From: Actinomycetota bacterium
Lineage (GTDB): Bacteria > Actinomycetota > AC-67
NCBI GenBank assembly: GCA_005883175.1
Contig: VAYV01000041.1
Location: 1 to 13,726 of the forward strand
DNA: 13,726 bases
Direction of reading: 5' to 3'
The notes under the pieces are model-generated. The model made no database searches and had not been told where the DNA came from. It saw nothing but the letters and a program-made list of their open reading frames with translations. Of this stretch, positions 1-6,392 are shown one piece after another (within the stretch, counting starts at the first letter, position 1; each line of letters starts with the position of its first letter). A program made the translations under genes and the position numbers.

Positions 1-326
1 GAGGTCAACGCGCCGACCGAGATGGCCAGCGCGGACACGGCGGTGAGCGCCGCCGCGACGAGGACCGGTGTACGCCGGCGCAGCTTTTCGAACCGGGATC
101 GGCGGATGCTGACCGCGCGCGAGATCGTGTCGACCGTGTTGTAGAGCGACTCGCGCTGCTCTTCCACCATCCGGAGCGCGCGCTCGGGCTCGCCGGCGCG
201 CGTCAGCCGTTCGGCCGACTCGACGGTCGACGTCAGCTCTTCGAGCAGCCCGTGGATCTTCTGGGTTGCCTGCGAGAGCTCGCCCGTGTGGTCCGGTTTC
301 GCGCTGATGTCTTTTCTCCGAGACAC
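1..326 (-). CDS. Hypothetical single-pass membrane protein, C-terminus cut by window edge
   Basis: An open frame runs from a GTG at 326 leftwards off the window with no stop, giving about 108 residues. I do not recognise the family. The first ~85 residues are charged and rich in Glu, Arg, Leu and Gln, and look helical or coiled-coil. An Arg-rich stretch (RRSRFEKLRRRTP) leads into a hydrophobic Ala/Val/Leu segment at about residues 88-108, which I read as a transmembrane helix with a cytoplasmic N-terminal side. The start is the only standard in-frame start before the coding signal begins, but no good Shine-Dalgarno precedes it. A strong AGGAGG lies 73 nt upstream with no start codon behind it. 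The gene follows the zinc-ribbon gene on the same strand after 88 bp and may be co-transcribed with it. Function unknown. Confidence 0.6.
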   Translation of the reverse strand, partial: MSRRKDISAKPDHTGELSQATQKIHGLLEELTSTVESAERLTRAGEPERALRMVEEQRESLYNTVDTISRAVSIRRSRFEKLRRRTPVLVAAALTAVSALAISVGALT

Positions 327-414
327 AACGAAAGGATTGCCCGATTCGTCGCCTTCTAAAAGCCCCTCGGATAGCGCTTCGACGGCTCGCGGCCGATTCC
401 TCCTGACGGAATCG

Positions 415-720
415 TTACGAAGGCTCGGTGCCGGTTCCTTGTTTCTCCAGGTGAACGGTGGTGGCGCAGCTGGGACAGGAGACCTCTTCCATCTCCCCGA
501 CGGCGAACCGGTACGAGCAGGCCGGACAGCGCACCCACGTGACACCCGGGGGCGGCTCTTGCGGCGCCGCCGCGCTCAGGTCGGGGACCCCGAACGGGTT
601 TGCCGCCGGCGGCTCCTGCTGGCCGCGCGCGACGTTCCGCGTCCCACAGGACGGGCACGCGAACTCTCCGGGGCCCGCGATCTCGAGCTCGACCCCGCAC
701 CGCCCGCACCGAACGATCAT
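415..720 (-). CDS. Small protein with two zinc ribbons
   Basis: A 101-residue protein with two CxxC...CxxC knuckle pairs: Cys5/Cys8 with Cys22/Cys25, and Cys65/Cys68 with Cys82/Cys85. A Pro/Ala-rich linker (about residues 34-58) separates them. Each set should bind one zinc ion, as in zinc-ribbon proteins, which often mediate protein or nucleic-acid contacts. No catalytic domain is visible, so the partner is unknown. The ATG at 720 is preferred because the protein begins immediately before the first CxxC and because TACGAT lies 6 nt upstream on the minus strand, the spacing expected for a leaderless -10 element. Longer readings run into the divergent CinA-like gene and lose coding character. 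It is divergent from that gene with only 39 bp between starts, and lies upstream of the partial membrane-protein gene. Confidence 0.8.
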   Translation of the reverse strand: MIVRCGRCGVELEIAGPGEFACPSCGTRNVARGQQEPPAANPFGVPDLSAAAPQEPPPGVTWVRCPACSYRFAVGEMEEVSCPSCATTVHLEKQGTGTEPS

Positions 721-759
721 GCTTTCATCGTACCGAGTTCGCTTATCCTGCTCACAGCC
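721..759. promoter_or_regulatory. Divergent promoter region, zinc-ribbon / CinA-like genes
   Basis: Only 39 bp separate two divergent starts. The minus strand has TACGAT (727-732) 6 nt before the ATG at 720. The plus strand has TATCCT (744-749) 10 nt before the ATG at 760. Neither start has a Shine-Dalgarno. Both boxes fit the actinobacterial -10 consensus TANNNT, at distances giving a leader of zero to a few nucleotides. The -35 elements are not recognisable. Inferred from sequence only. Confidence 0.5.
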
Positions 760-1572
760 ATGGACGTCTCGGTCGTCGTCGTCGGTGACGAGATCCTGTC
801 TGGTCACGTGCAAGACGCCAACGCGTCGTTCATCGCGACCCGTGTCGCGCACCACGGCCACCGGCTGCGCCGCGTGGCGATCATCCCCGACGACCCCAAG
901 GAGATCGCCGCCGAGGTCACGCGCGAGCTCGCCGGGCCTGCGACCTTGGTGTTCGTCTGCGGGGGCCTCGGGCCGACGCACGACGACCGGACGATGGAAG
1001 GCATCGCGGCCGCGCTGGGGACGCCACTGGTCGAGCTGGCCCCGCTCGCCGCGCGCATCGAGGAGATCGTCGCCTCCGTCGGCCGGGCCGGCTTCTCGCA
1101 CGACGCCTTCGGCGTGGAAGGGCTCCGGAAGATGGCGCTCGCGCCGGCCGGAGCCGAGGTGCTCCCGACGTCGATCGGCGTGATCCCTGCCGTCACGGTC
1201 GAGCACGCCGGCGGGCGCATCGTGATCTTGCCGGGACCGCCCCGGGAGCTACAGGCCGTGTTCACCGAGACCGTCGAGCCGCGCTTTCTCGAAGGAACCG
1301 GCGTCGCGTTGTGGCGCGAGGAAGTCACGCATCGGTTCCCGGAGTCGACGTTCGCCGTCGTGCTCACCGAGCTCCAGGCGCGGTTCCCGAGCACATCGAT
1401 CGGCTCGTACCCGCAAGCCGATCACACGCTGATCCGGATCGCCGGCCCGCTCGACGACGCGCAAAACGTGGCCGAAGAGCTGCGCGCGCAGGTGACCCGC
1501 TTCGCCGACAGCGATGAAGGGAAGAGGCTGCTCGAGTTCATGAGCATCCGCCGCCACGACGGCGCGTCGTGA
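760..1572 (+). CDS. CinA N-terminal-type molybdopterin-binding (MoaB/Mog) domain protein
   Basis: A 270-residue protein carrying the MoCF/MoaB-Mog fold found in the N-terminal half of CinA. It opens with VSVVVVGDEILSGHVQDANA, followed by the family hallmark GGLGPTHDD and a later LPGPPRE loop that corresponds to the conserved PGxPxE segment. Full CinA proteins are about 400 residues and add a C-terminal nicotinamide-nucleotide amidase domain. That domain is absent here, so this is the stand-alone form, and deamidase activity should not be assumed. In related proteins the domain can carry ADP-ribose pyrophosphatase activity, but the substrate cannot be read from sequence. The ATG at 760 starts exactly at the domain. 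The frame is open further upstream to 286, but that part overlaps the zinc-ribbon gene and has no coding character. The stop abuts the stop of the convergent mannosidase gene with no spacer. Confidence 0.85.
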   Translation: MDVSVVVVGDEILSGHVQDANASFIATRVAHHGHRLRRVAIIPDDPKEIAAEVTRELAGPATLVFVCGGLGPTHDDRTMEGIAAALGTPLVELAPLAARIEEIVASVGRAGFSHDAFGVEGLRKMALAPAGAEVLPTSIGVIPAVTVEHAGGRIVILPGPPRELQAVFTETVEPRFLEGTGVALWREEVTHRFPESTFAVVLTELQARFPSTSIGSYPQADHTLIRIAGPLDDAQNVAEELRAQVTRFADSDEGKRLLEFMSIRRHDGAS

Positions 1573-4335
1573 TCAGCCGAGCTTGATCGACGCGATCTCC
1601 CACGGCTTCAGCGGAAGCGAGATCACGCCGTTGCGCATCTCAAGTGTTTGCCGTTCGTCGCCGAGCAGCCCGACGAGGCGAGGCGTCTTCTCCCGCCAGA
1701 TGTCGGAGACGTGCACGCGCGCCTCCGTTGCATCGGCCGAGGCGTTGTAGATCCGGCACGTCGCGGTCTCGCCGTTCTTCGTCAGCGCGCTCAGCTGAAC
1801 CGACGTGGGCTCGAGCGTGAGGCCGTTTCCGGCTGCCGGCAGCGCGCCCGCGTGCTTGCGCGTCACCGTCGCGCGGAGCGGATACGCGAATCCTTCCGCG
1901 ACGTCGTGCACGCTCCCCGCAGACCAGTCGCCGTCGTGCGGGTACACGGAGAGCTCGAACCGATGCGTGGCGTGCAGCTGCGCGCCCGGCGTCGCAAGCA
2001 TCGGGCCCGCCGGACCGGCGCGGTTGCGCATGCCTTGCCGCGACAGCCACGCGACGCCGCGCAGCAACGTGATCGCGAGCGCGCGCCCGCCGACCAGCTC
2101 GTACTCCGGCGTTCCGCGGTGGAACATGGCAAGGCCGCGCGCGCCGTCGGACGCGTCGACCCAGCGCCGCGACGGGAACGTCGGCAACCCGACCTCGTAC
2201 GCGTCGCCTTCGGCTTCCAAGCCGCGCTCGTTCACGTAGAACGCGCCGTCGGCGTGGGAGTGCGGTGTCTCGAATCCGAGTGGGAACAGCGCGCGAACCC
2301 GGTGGTCCGACGCGTTGTTGATCAGCTCCAGCGACGCGCGCAGGAACGGCTCGCCGGCGCGCAGCGTGAGATCCATGACCACCGGCATCCACTCCGTCTT
2401 GCGCGCGCGGCCGCGCTCCTTCGCGTCCAGGGAGGCGGGGATGCGGAACCGGCGCGTGACGCGAAGCGTCGCTTGCACGGGGCCGTTCTGCACGACGTCG
2501 ACCACCGGCTGCTCGGCCGGGTCGGTCACGATCAGGTCGCGGTCGGGCGGGGAGTAGGTGTACTCGTCGCCGGCATCGGCGCCGTCTTCGATCCCGAAGA
2601 GGTTCTCGTAGCGCGCGCCGCCGGGCCCGGTGAGCGTCACGCGGCCGTCGCCTTGGACCTCCGCGCGCACGACGCCGTTGTCGAGCACGTTCCCCTCCGC
2701 GCGCGCCGGCGCCATATCCGACGCGGCGCCGTACGCGGGCTGCAGCGTCGTCCACCCGAGCCCGCCGATCGGCGGCGTCGCCACCAGCACGCGGCACAGC
2801 GGCGGTCCGTCGGCGATCACGTGAAACTTCGCGTTCGGCTTGCGCGCGATGATCGCTTCGACGTCACGCTTCGACTGCTCGATGTCGATCGCGCCGTCGA
2901 GCACGGGCCCCAACGCGAGGCGGATCGTCGTCACGCGGCCGCCTTCGACGGTGATGCCGTTGATGTACAGCTCGCCGAGGCGTCGTGAGTTGATCGTCGG
3001 CACGATGCGTGCGAGCTGCTCGCCGCGCAGTGTCATGTCGACGACGCGCTGGGCCTCGGTCCCCAGCACCTGTGCCGGCGCGATCGCCCCGTCCGGCGCG
3101 CGGAACGCGAGCCCGTTCGGGCCGCCGGGCGGCGTCAGCGTCACCTCGAGGACACCGCCGCGCGCGCGCGGCGACGGGTTCCACGCGACGATCGACTCCG
3201 ACGTGATCTCACTCGTGTCGACCTTCGCGGCAAGCGCCTCGATCGCGTCGGCCGTGACCAGATCGGCGATCCGCGCGGCTTGCTGGTAGCGCGCGAGCAC
3301 CTGATCGGCGACGGCGTCGATGCCGCAGCCGCACACGGAGTCGTGCGCGGAGTTCTCCACCACCCATCGCCAGGCACGCTCGAGCAGCCGTCCGGTGTCT
3401 TGCCACGCGAGCGCCGACAGCGGCTCCGCGTAACGCTCTAACGCCGTCGACGCGGCGAACTCCGCTTGCTTCAGCGGCATGCGCGCGCTCAGCACCCCCG
3501 TCAACAGGTTCGCGCGCGCGCTCGAGCGCATCTCGCCCCGCCACAGCGGCAGGTCGGCCAGCGTCGCGGTGTCGGCGAGGTACTCGGTCATCGAGCCGAT
3601 GCGGAACTCGAACTCGTCCTGCATCGCGTTCGCCTTCGCGAACAGCTCGGGGATGTGCGCCTCCGGCGGGCGGTGGTCGGTCCCGTTCATGGCCAGCACG
3701 ACCGGCCCCGGCTCGAACGGCGCGAGGTCCGACACGATACGGCGCGTGCGCGTGACGAGCTCTTCCACCGTCTCAGGCAGCGCGACGCCGTTCCCATACG
3801 ACGTCACGAGGTACGCCGCGCGCACGCGCGAGCCGTCCGGCGCTTCCCAGTGGAACTCCGTCCGGTCGACCGCGCGCGGCACGCCGCGCCACACGGTCGC
3901 CTCGCCGAAGCCGCACAGCCGCAGCAGCTGCGGCATCTGGGCGATGTGACCGAACGAGTCGGGGATGTAGCCGAGGTGCTGAGACCCGCCGAGCGAGTCC
4001 GCCCGCGACGTGCCTTGCTGCAGGTTGCGCACGATCGTCTCGGGCGAGCACAAGAACTCGTCCATGAGGATGCGCCACGGCCCGACGCCGAGCCGCCCGT
4101 CCTTCACCTGGCGCGCGATGTCCTCTTCGGCGCCGGGGCGGATCTCGAGGTAGTCCTCGATCGCGGCGATCTGACCGTCGAAGTTGAAGTGACGGAACCC
4201 GGGGTCGGTGTCGAGCACGTAGAGCAGCTCGTCCATCGCGTGCACGAGCTTCAGCCGGTAGCTCTCGAACGGCTCGTACCACTCTCGGTCCCAGTGCGTA
4301 TGCGGGACGACGTGGATGATGGTCTTCGCGGGCAC
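1573..4335 (-). CDS. Glycoside hydrolase family 38 alpha-mannosidase, MngB-like
   Basis: A 920-residue GH38 enzyme. The N-terminal catalytic domain (about 1-260) contains PHTHWDREWY with zinc ligands His14 and Asp16. The GYIPDSFGH loop carries the predicted nucleophile Asp126. The helical middle domain (about 260-380) holds NSAHDSVCGCG with His331, matching the last zinc ligand. The rest is the long beta-sandwich C-terminal region, so the enzyme looks complete and full length. The exact form of these motifs, together with NGTDHRPP, resembles E. coli MngB (mannosylglycerate hydrolase) more than eukaryotic Golgi or lysosomal mannosidases. A soluble retaining exo-alpha-mannosidase acting on a small mannoside is therefore likely, though the substrate is unproven. 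No signal peptide is visible. The GTG start at 4335 lies two residues before the first conserved strand, with TATACT 6 nt upstream and no Shine-Dalgarno. It is divergent from the phosphodiesterase gene. Confidence 0.93.
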   Translation of the reverse strand: MPAKTIIHVVPHTHWDREWYEPFESYRLKLVHAMDELLYVLDTDPGFRHFNFDGQIAAIEDYLEIRPGAEEDIARQVKDGRLGVGPWRILMDEFLCSPETIVRNLQQGTSRADSLGGSQHLGYIPDSFGHIAQMPQLLRLCGFGEATVWRGVPRAVDRTEFHWEAPDGSRVRAAYLVTSYGNGVALPETVEELVTRTRRIVSDLAPFEPGPVVLAMNGTDHRPPEAHIPELFAKANAMQDEFEFRIGSMTEYLADTATLADLPLWRGEMRSSARANLLTGVLSARMPLKQAEFAASTALERYAEPLSALAWQDTGRLLERAWRWVVENSAHDSVCGCGIDAVADQVLARYQQAARIADLVTADAIEALAAKVDTSEITSESIVAWNPSPRARGGVLEVTLTPPGGPNGLAFRAPDGAIAPAQVLGTEAQRVVDMTLRGEQLARIVPTINSRRLGELYINGITVEGGRVTTIRLALGPVLDGAIDIEQSKRDVEAIIARKPNAKFHVIADGPPLCRVLVATPPIGGLGWTTLQPAYGAASDMAPARAEGNVLDNGVVRAEVQGDGRVTLTGPGGARYENLFGIEDGADAGDEYTYSPPDRDLIVTDPAEQPVVDVVQNGPVQATLRVTRRFRIPASLDAKERGRARKTEWMPVVMDLTLRAGEPFLRASLELINNASDHRVRALFPLGFETPHSHADGAFYVNERGLEAEGDAYEVGLPTFPSRRWVDASDGARGLAMFHRGTPEYELVGGRALAITLLRGVAWLSRQGMRNRAGPAGPMLATPGAQLHATHRFELSVYPHDGDWSAGSVHDVAEGFAYPLRATVTRKHAGALPAAGNGLTLEPTSVQLSALTKNGETATCRIYNASADATEARVHVSDIWREKTPRLVGLLGDERQTLEMRNGVISLPLKPWEIASIKLG

Positions 4336-4412
4336 GCGGCGAGTATATCGGCCGCGCCGCGCGCCTTTGATGTAGCGGTGCGCGCGCCCGCCACCGATAA
4401 TGCGTGACGATC
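4336..4412. promoter_or_regulatory. Divergent promoter region, mannosidase / phosphodiesterase
   Basis: A 77-bp region between divergent starts. On the minus strand, TATACT (plus-strand AGTATA, 4342-4347) is 6 nt before the mannosidase GTG and is the best -10 match in the window. On the plus strand, GATAAT (4396-4401) lies 11 nt before the ATG at 4413. No convincing -35 or operator was seen. The spacing suggests leaderless or near-leaderless transcripts in both directions. Confidence 0.55.
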
Positions 4413-5870
4413 ATGGGCCGTTCCGCATCGATCGACCGCGCGCTCGACGTCCTGCTTTCCGACGAGCAGGCCTCGATCGTCGACCTCGTGCTGTGCGCGC
4501 GCGACGGCGTCGTCGAGGCGCACGCGCACGACGGAAGCGTCTCGTTCACGCGGCGCGGTGAGGTCACATCGGTGAAGGGGCGAAACCCCCTCGAGAGACA
4601 AGACCCGTCGGCGTTCAGCCCTCTCGACGACGAGATGCAGCACGTGCGGCCGACGAACGAGACCAACCACTACCCGTACGCGTACGACAACGCCGCCCAG
4701 CTCTTCGACGATCCACGCGCGCCCGATCTCGCGGTCGTGCACACGCCGGCGCACAACTGGGAGGAGCGCGGCGGCCACCGCGGCGAGCACGGCTCGCTCG
4801 ATCTGATCCAGTCGCGCGCGCCGCTGATCGTCTCCGGTACGGGCGTTAAGAAGCTCGGCCGCATCGACCGCGAAGCACGCATGATCAGCGTGGCGCCGAC
4901 GCTCGCGACGCTGGCCGGTGTCCAGCCGCTCGACGGATCGATCCTGCGCGCGCAAGAGGGCAGGCTGCTCGAGGAGATCATCGACGCACGCGAGCAGCCC
5001 GACCACGTGGTCGGCTTCCTGTGGGACGGCGCGAACGCCAACGTGCTCTACACGATGGCCGAGGCCGGCGACCTGCCGAACGTCGCGCGCTTGATGAATG
5101 AAGGCACGACGTACGGCCGAGGCTGCATCGCAAGCTTTCCCAGCGTGACGCTCGCCAACCACACCACCGCGTTGACCGGCGCGCACCCGGGCCGGCACGG
5201 CGTGCTCCATAACTTCTTTTTCGATCGCGCGACCGGCCGGCAGATCGTTACGAACTCACCGGACACGTGGCACGACGCGCGCGACGAGATCTCGCGTGAC
5301 GTCGAGACGCTTTTCGAAGCCGTCGCTCGCAGCGGGGGAGGCTTCACGGCCGCGGTGAACGAACCCGTCGACCGCGGCGCCGGCTACGCGACGTTCGATC
5401 TCGTTCGAGCAGCCCGCGGCTCCGGCGCAACGATGTCGTCGGCGCTGCCGGACCCGACGACGGTGGCGGGGGCGACGCAGGCGTTCGTCGACCTGAAGCG
5501 CGAGTACGGGTGGGCGACGTCGGCGGACCACCTCGCGGTGATGCAAGCGAAGCAGGTGTGGGCGGGGCAGAACGGCAATCCGACGCCGCGCTTCATGTGG
5601 ATCAACCTGATCCTGCCCGACGCGGCGAACCACGCCGGCGGTCCGTACTCCGACATCGGCCATGCAGGGCTGCGCGACACGGACCGGCGGATGGGGGAGA
5701 TCCTCGACGCGATGGACTGGGGTGGCGGCGGCACCGCATTCCTGCTCGTCGCCGACCACGGGATGGAAGAGTCCGATCCGGAGTGCAAAGGCGACTTCGA
5801 CGATGCGCTCACCGCCGCGGGTGTTTCGTTCCGCGACGAAGGCTACGGCTTCATCTATCTCGATCCCTGA
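4413..5870 (+). CDS. Alkaline-phosphatase-superfamily phosphodiesterase / nucleotide pyrophosphatase, apparently circularly permuted
   Basis: 485 residues from the ATG at 4413; a GTG at 4404 is an in-frame alternative adding three residues. Residues ~200-485 carry most of the type I phosphodiesterase/NPP active site in order: FLWDG (Asp205), FPSVTLANHT (nucleophile Thr246), LPDAANH (Asp403, His407) and VADHGM (Asp448, His449). The protein ends 36 residues later, too early for the final metal-binding His that normally follows by about 100 residues. Instead, residues ~1-195 resemble the usual C-terminal part of this fold: GEHGSLD (His126), then APLIVSGTGVK and ISVAPTLATLAGV, the standard closing motifs. 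All seven metal or nucleophile positions are thus present, but in permuted order. The likely role is hydrolysis of phosphodiester or pyrophosphate bonds with two divalent metals. No signal peptide is seen, so it is probably cytoplasmic. GATAAT 11 nt upstream favours the ATG start. Confidence 0.88.
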   Translation: MGRSASIDRALDVLLSDEQASIVDLVLCARDGVVEAHAHDGSVSFTRRGEVTSVKGRNPLERQDPSAFSPLDDEMQHVRPTNETNHYPYAYDNAAQLFDDPRAPDLAVVHTPAHNWEERGGHRGEHGSLDLIQSRAPLIVSGTGVKKLGRIDREARMISVAPTLATLAGVQPLDGSILRAQEGRLLEEIIDAREQPDHVVGFLWDGANANVLYTMAEAGDLPNVARLMNEGTTYGRGCIASFPSVTLANHTTALTGAHPGRHGVLHNFFFDRATGRQIVTNSPDTWHDARDEISRDVETLFEAVARSGGGFTAAVNEPVDRGAGYATFDLVRAARGSGATMSSALPDPTTVAGATQAFVDLKREYGWATSADHLAVMQAKQVWAGQNGNPTPRFMWINLILPDAANHAGGPYSDIGHAGLRDTDRRMGEILDAMDWGGGGTAFLLVADHGMEESDPECKGDFDDALTAAGVSFRDEGYGFIYLDP

Positions 5871-5873
5871 ACG

Positions 5874-5906
5874 GCGAAAAGGGCCGGGGAAGCCGGCCCT
5901 CTTCGC
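5874..5906. terminator. Bidirectional terminator hairpin
   Basis: A near-perfect 14-bp inverted repeat: arms 5874-5887 and 5893-5906, one A/C mismatch, 5-nt loop GGAAG. The core is GGGCCGG/CCGGCCC, flanked by AAAA on the 5' side and CTTCGC on the 3' side. It starts 4 nt after the phosphodiesterase stop and lies just before the stop of the convergent membrane-protein gene, so it could serve both. The T-tract is weak in either direction. Confidence 0.75.
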
Positions 5907-5919
5907 CTATAGATGGCGC

Positions 5920-6255
5920 TTACGCAGCCTTTGGTGAACGCCGCTCGAGCTCCCGAGCTTCGTCACGGTGATGACGGCCGTACGCTTCCAGCGCGCCCAG
6001 CACGTTGTGCCAGACGTACGCCATGGATCCGAGGATCAGACCGGTGAAGACCGGGCCCATCCAGCTCGACCGGAACGTCGTGTGCCAGCCCGCGAAGGCC
6101 GAGTAGTCGAGGATCTCTGCGTACAGAACGCCGATACCAAGCGTCAGGAACGTGCGGATGGACGATTCAACGTCCTTCCCGACGAGGCCGAGCAGGAAGC
6201 CGACAGACTTCCACACCGCCAAGCCGAGCATCGCTACGATCGCGAAGGTATACAC
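5920..6255 (-). CDS. Small integral membrane protein, three predicted helices
   Basis: A 111-residue hydrophobic protein with no family I recognise. Predicted membrane segments lie at about residues 3-26 (AIVAMLGLAVWKSVGFLLG), 34-55 (LTLGIGVLYAEILDY) and 66-88 (GPVFTGLILGSMAYVW). The tail is short and charged (HHRDEARELERRSPKAA), most likely cytoplasmic. The size and three helices loosely resemble holins or small channel-like proteins, but there is no phage or lysis gene nearby, so no function is assigned. The GTG start at 6255 is preceded by a purine-rich GGAAGGAAGGGGG stretch about 10 nt upstream that can act as Shine-Dalgarno. It is divergent from the crotonase gene and convergent with the phosphodiesterase gene across a shared terminator. 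A palindrome-like ACACAGGTGT spans its start codon. Confidence 0.75.
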   Translation of the reverse strand: MYTFAIVAMLGLAVWKSVGFLLGLVGKDVESSIRTFLTLGIGVLYAEILDYSAFAGWHTTFRSSWMGPVFTGLILGSMAYVWHNVLGALEAYGRHHRDEARELERRSPKAA

Positions 6256-6321
6256 AGGTGTGTCACCCCCTTCCTTCCGTCCATTCCGACCGGCCTGGGG
6301 GCCGGAAAGTTACACCGGTGT
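6252..6321. promoter_or_regulatory. Two ACACNGGTGT sites 60 bp apart, possible operators
   Basis: ACACAGGTGT at 6252-6261 and the perfect palindrome ACACCGGTGT at 6312-6321 differ at one base and lie exactly 60 bp apart, about six helical turns. The first spans the GTG start of the membrane-protein gene. The second touches a minus-strand TAACTT (6307-6312) that could be that gene's -10 element. Between them is a hairpin, CCGGCC-TGGG-GGCCGG (6290-6305). This arrangement would suit a dimeric repressor binding two sites, possibly by looping. The regulator is not identified. Confidence 0.35.
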
Positions 6322-6359
6322 TTTTCGGGCAGAACGGAAGGGCCTCGGGAGGGGACGGA

Positions 6360-6392
6360 TAGACTTCCCGGGAGCCTGATCCCGGAGGTCAG
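6360..6392 (+). promoter_or_regulatory. Leader of the crotonase gene: -10 box, hairpin over the ribosome binding site
   Basis: TAGACT at 6360-6365 may be the -10 box. A stem CCGGGA (6368-6373) / TCCCGG (6380-6385) with loop GCCTGA follows. The GGAGG Shine-Dalgarno (6384-6388) sits 4 nt before the ATG at 6393, and its first two G residues are inside the stem. Translation could therefore be limited by this hairpin. The Shine-Dalgarno is clear; the regulatory role is inference. Confidence 0.45.

Noticed and set aside
399..404. Strong AGGAGG on the minus strand
   Set aside because: No usable start codon follows within 15 nt; the next gene start is 73 nt further on. The ATC after it opens a frame that stops after 13 codons.
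286..759. N-terminal extension of the CinA-like frame back to 286
   Set aside because: It is antisense to the zinc-ribbon gene, has no domain similarity, and the recognised domain begins exactly at the ATG at 760.
1648..2988. Long plus-strand open frame of 446 codons opposite the mannosidase
   Set aside because: Arg/Ala-rich translation typical of the antisense of GC-rich coding DNA; the minus strand encodes an unmistakable GH38 enzyme.
3466..4407. Long plus-strand open frame of 313 codons opposite the mannosidase N-terminus
   Set aside because: Low-complexity Arg/His/Val composition and full overlap with the catalytic domain on the other strand.
5920..6255. Holin assignment for the three-helix membrane protein
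   Set aside because: Only size and hydrophobicity agree; there is no endolysin, phage gene or dual-start motif nearby.
6290..6305. CCGGCC-TGGG-GGCCGG as an intrinsic terminator
   Set aside because: No T-run follows on either strand and it lies between divergent starts, not after a gene.
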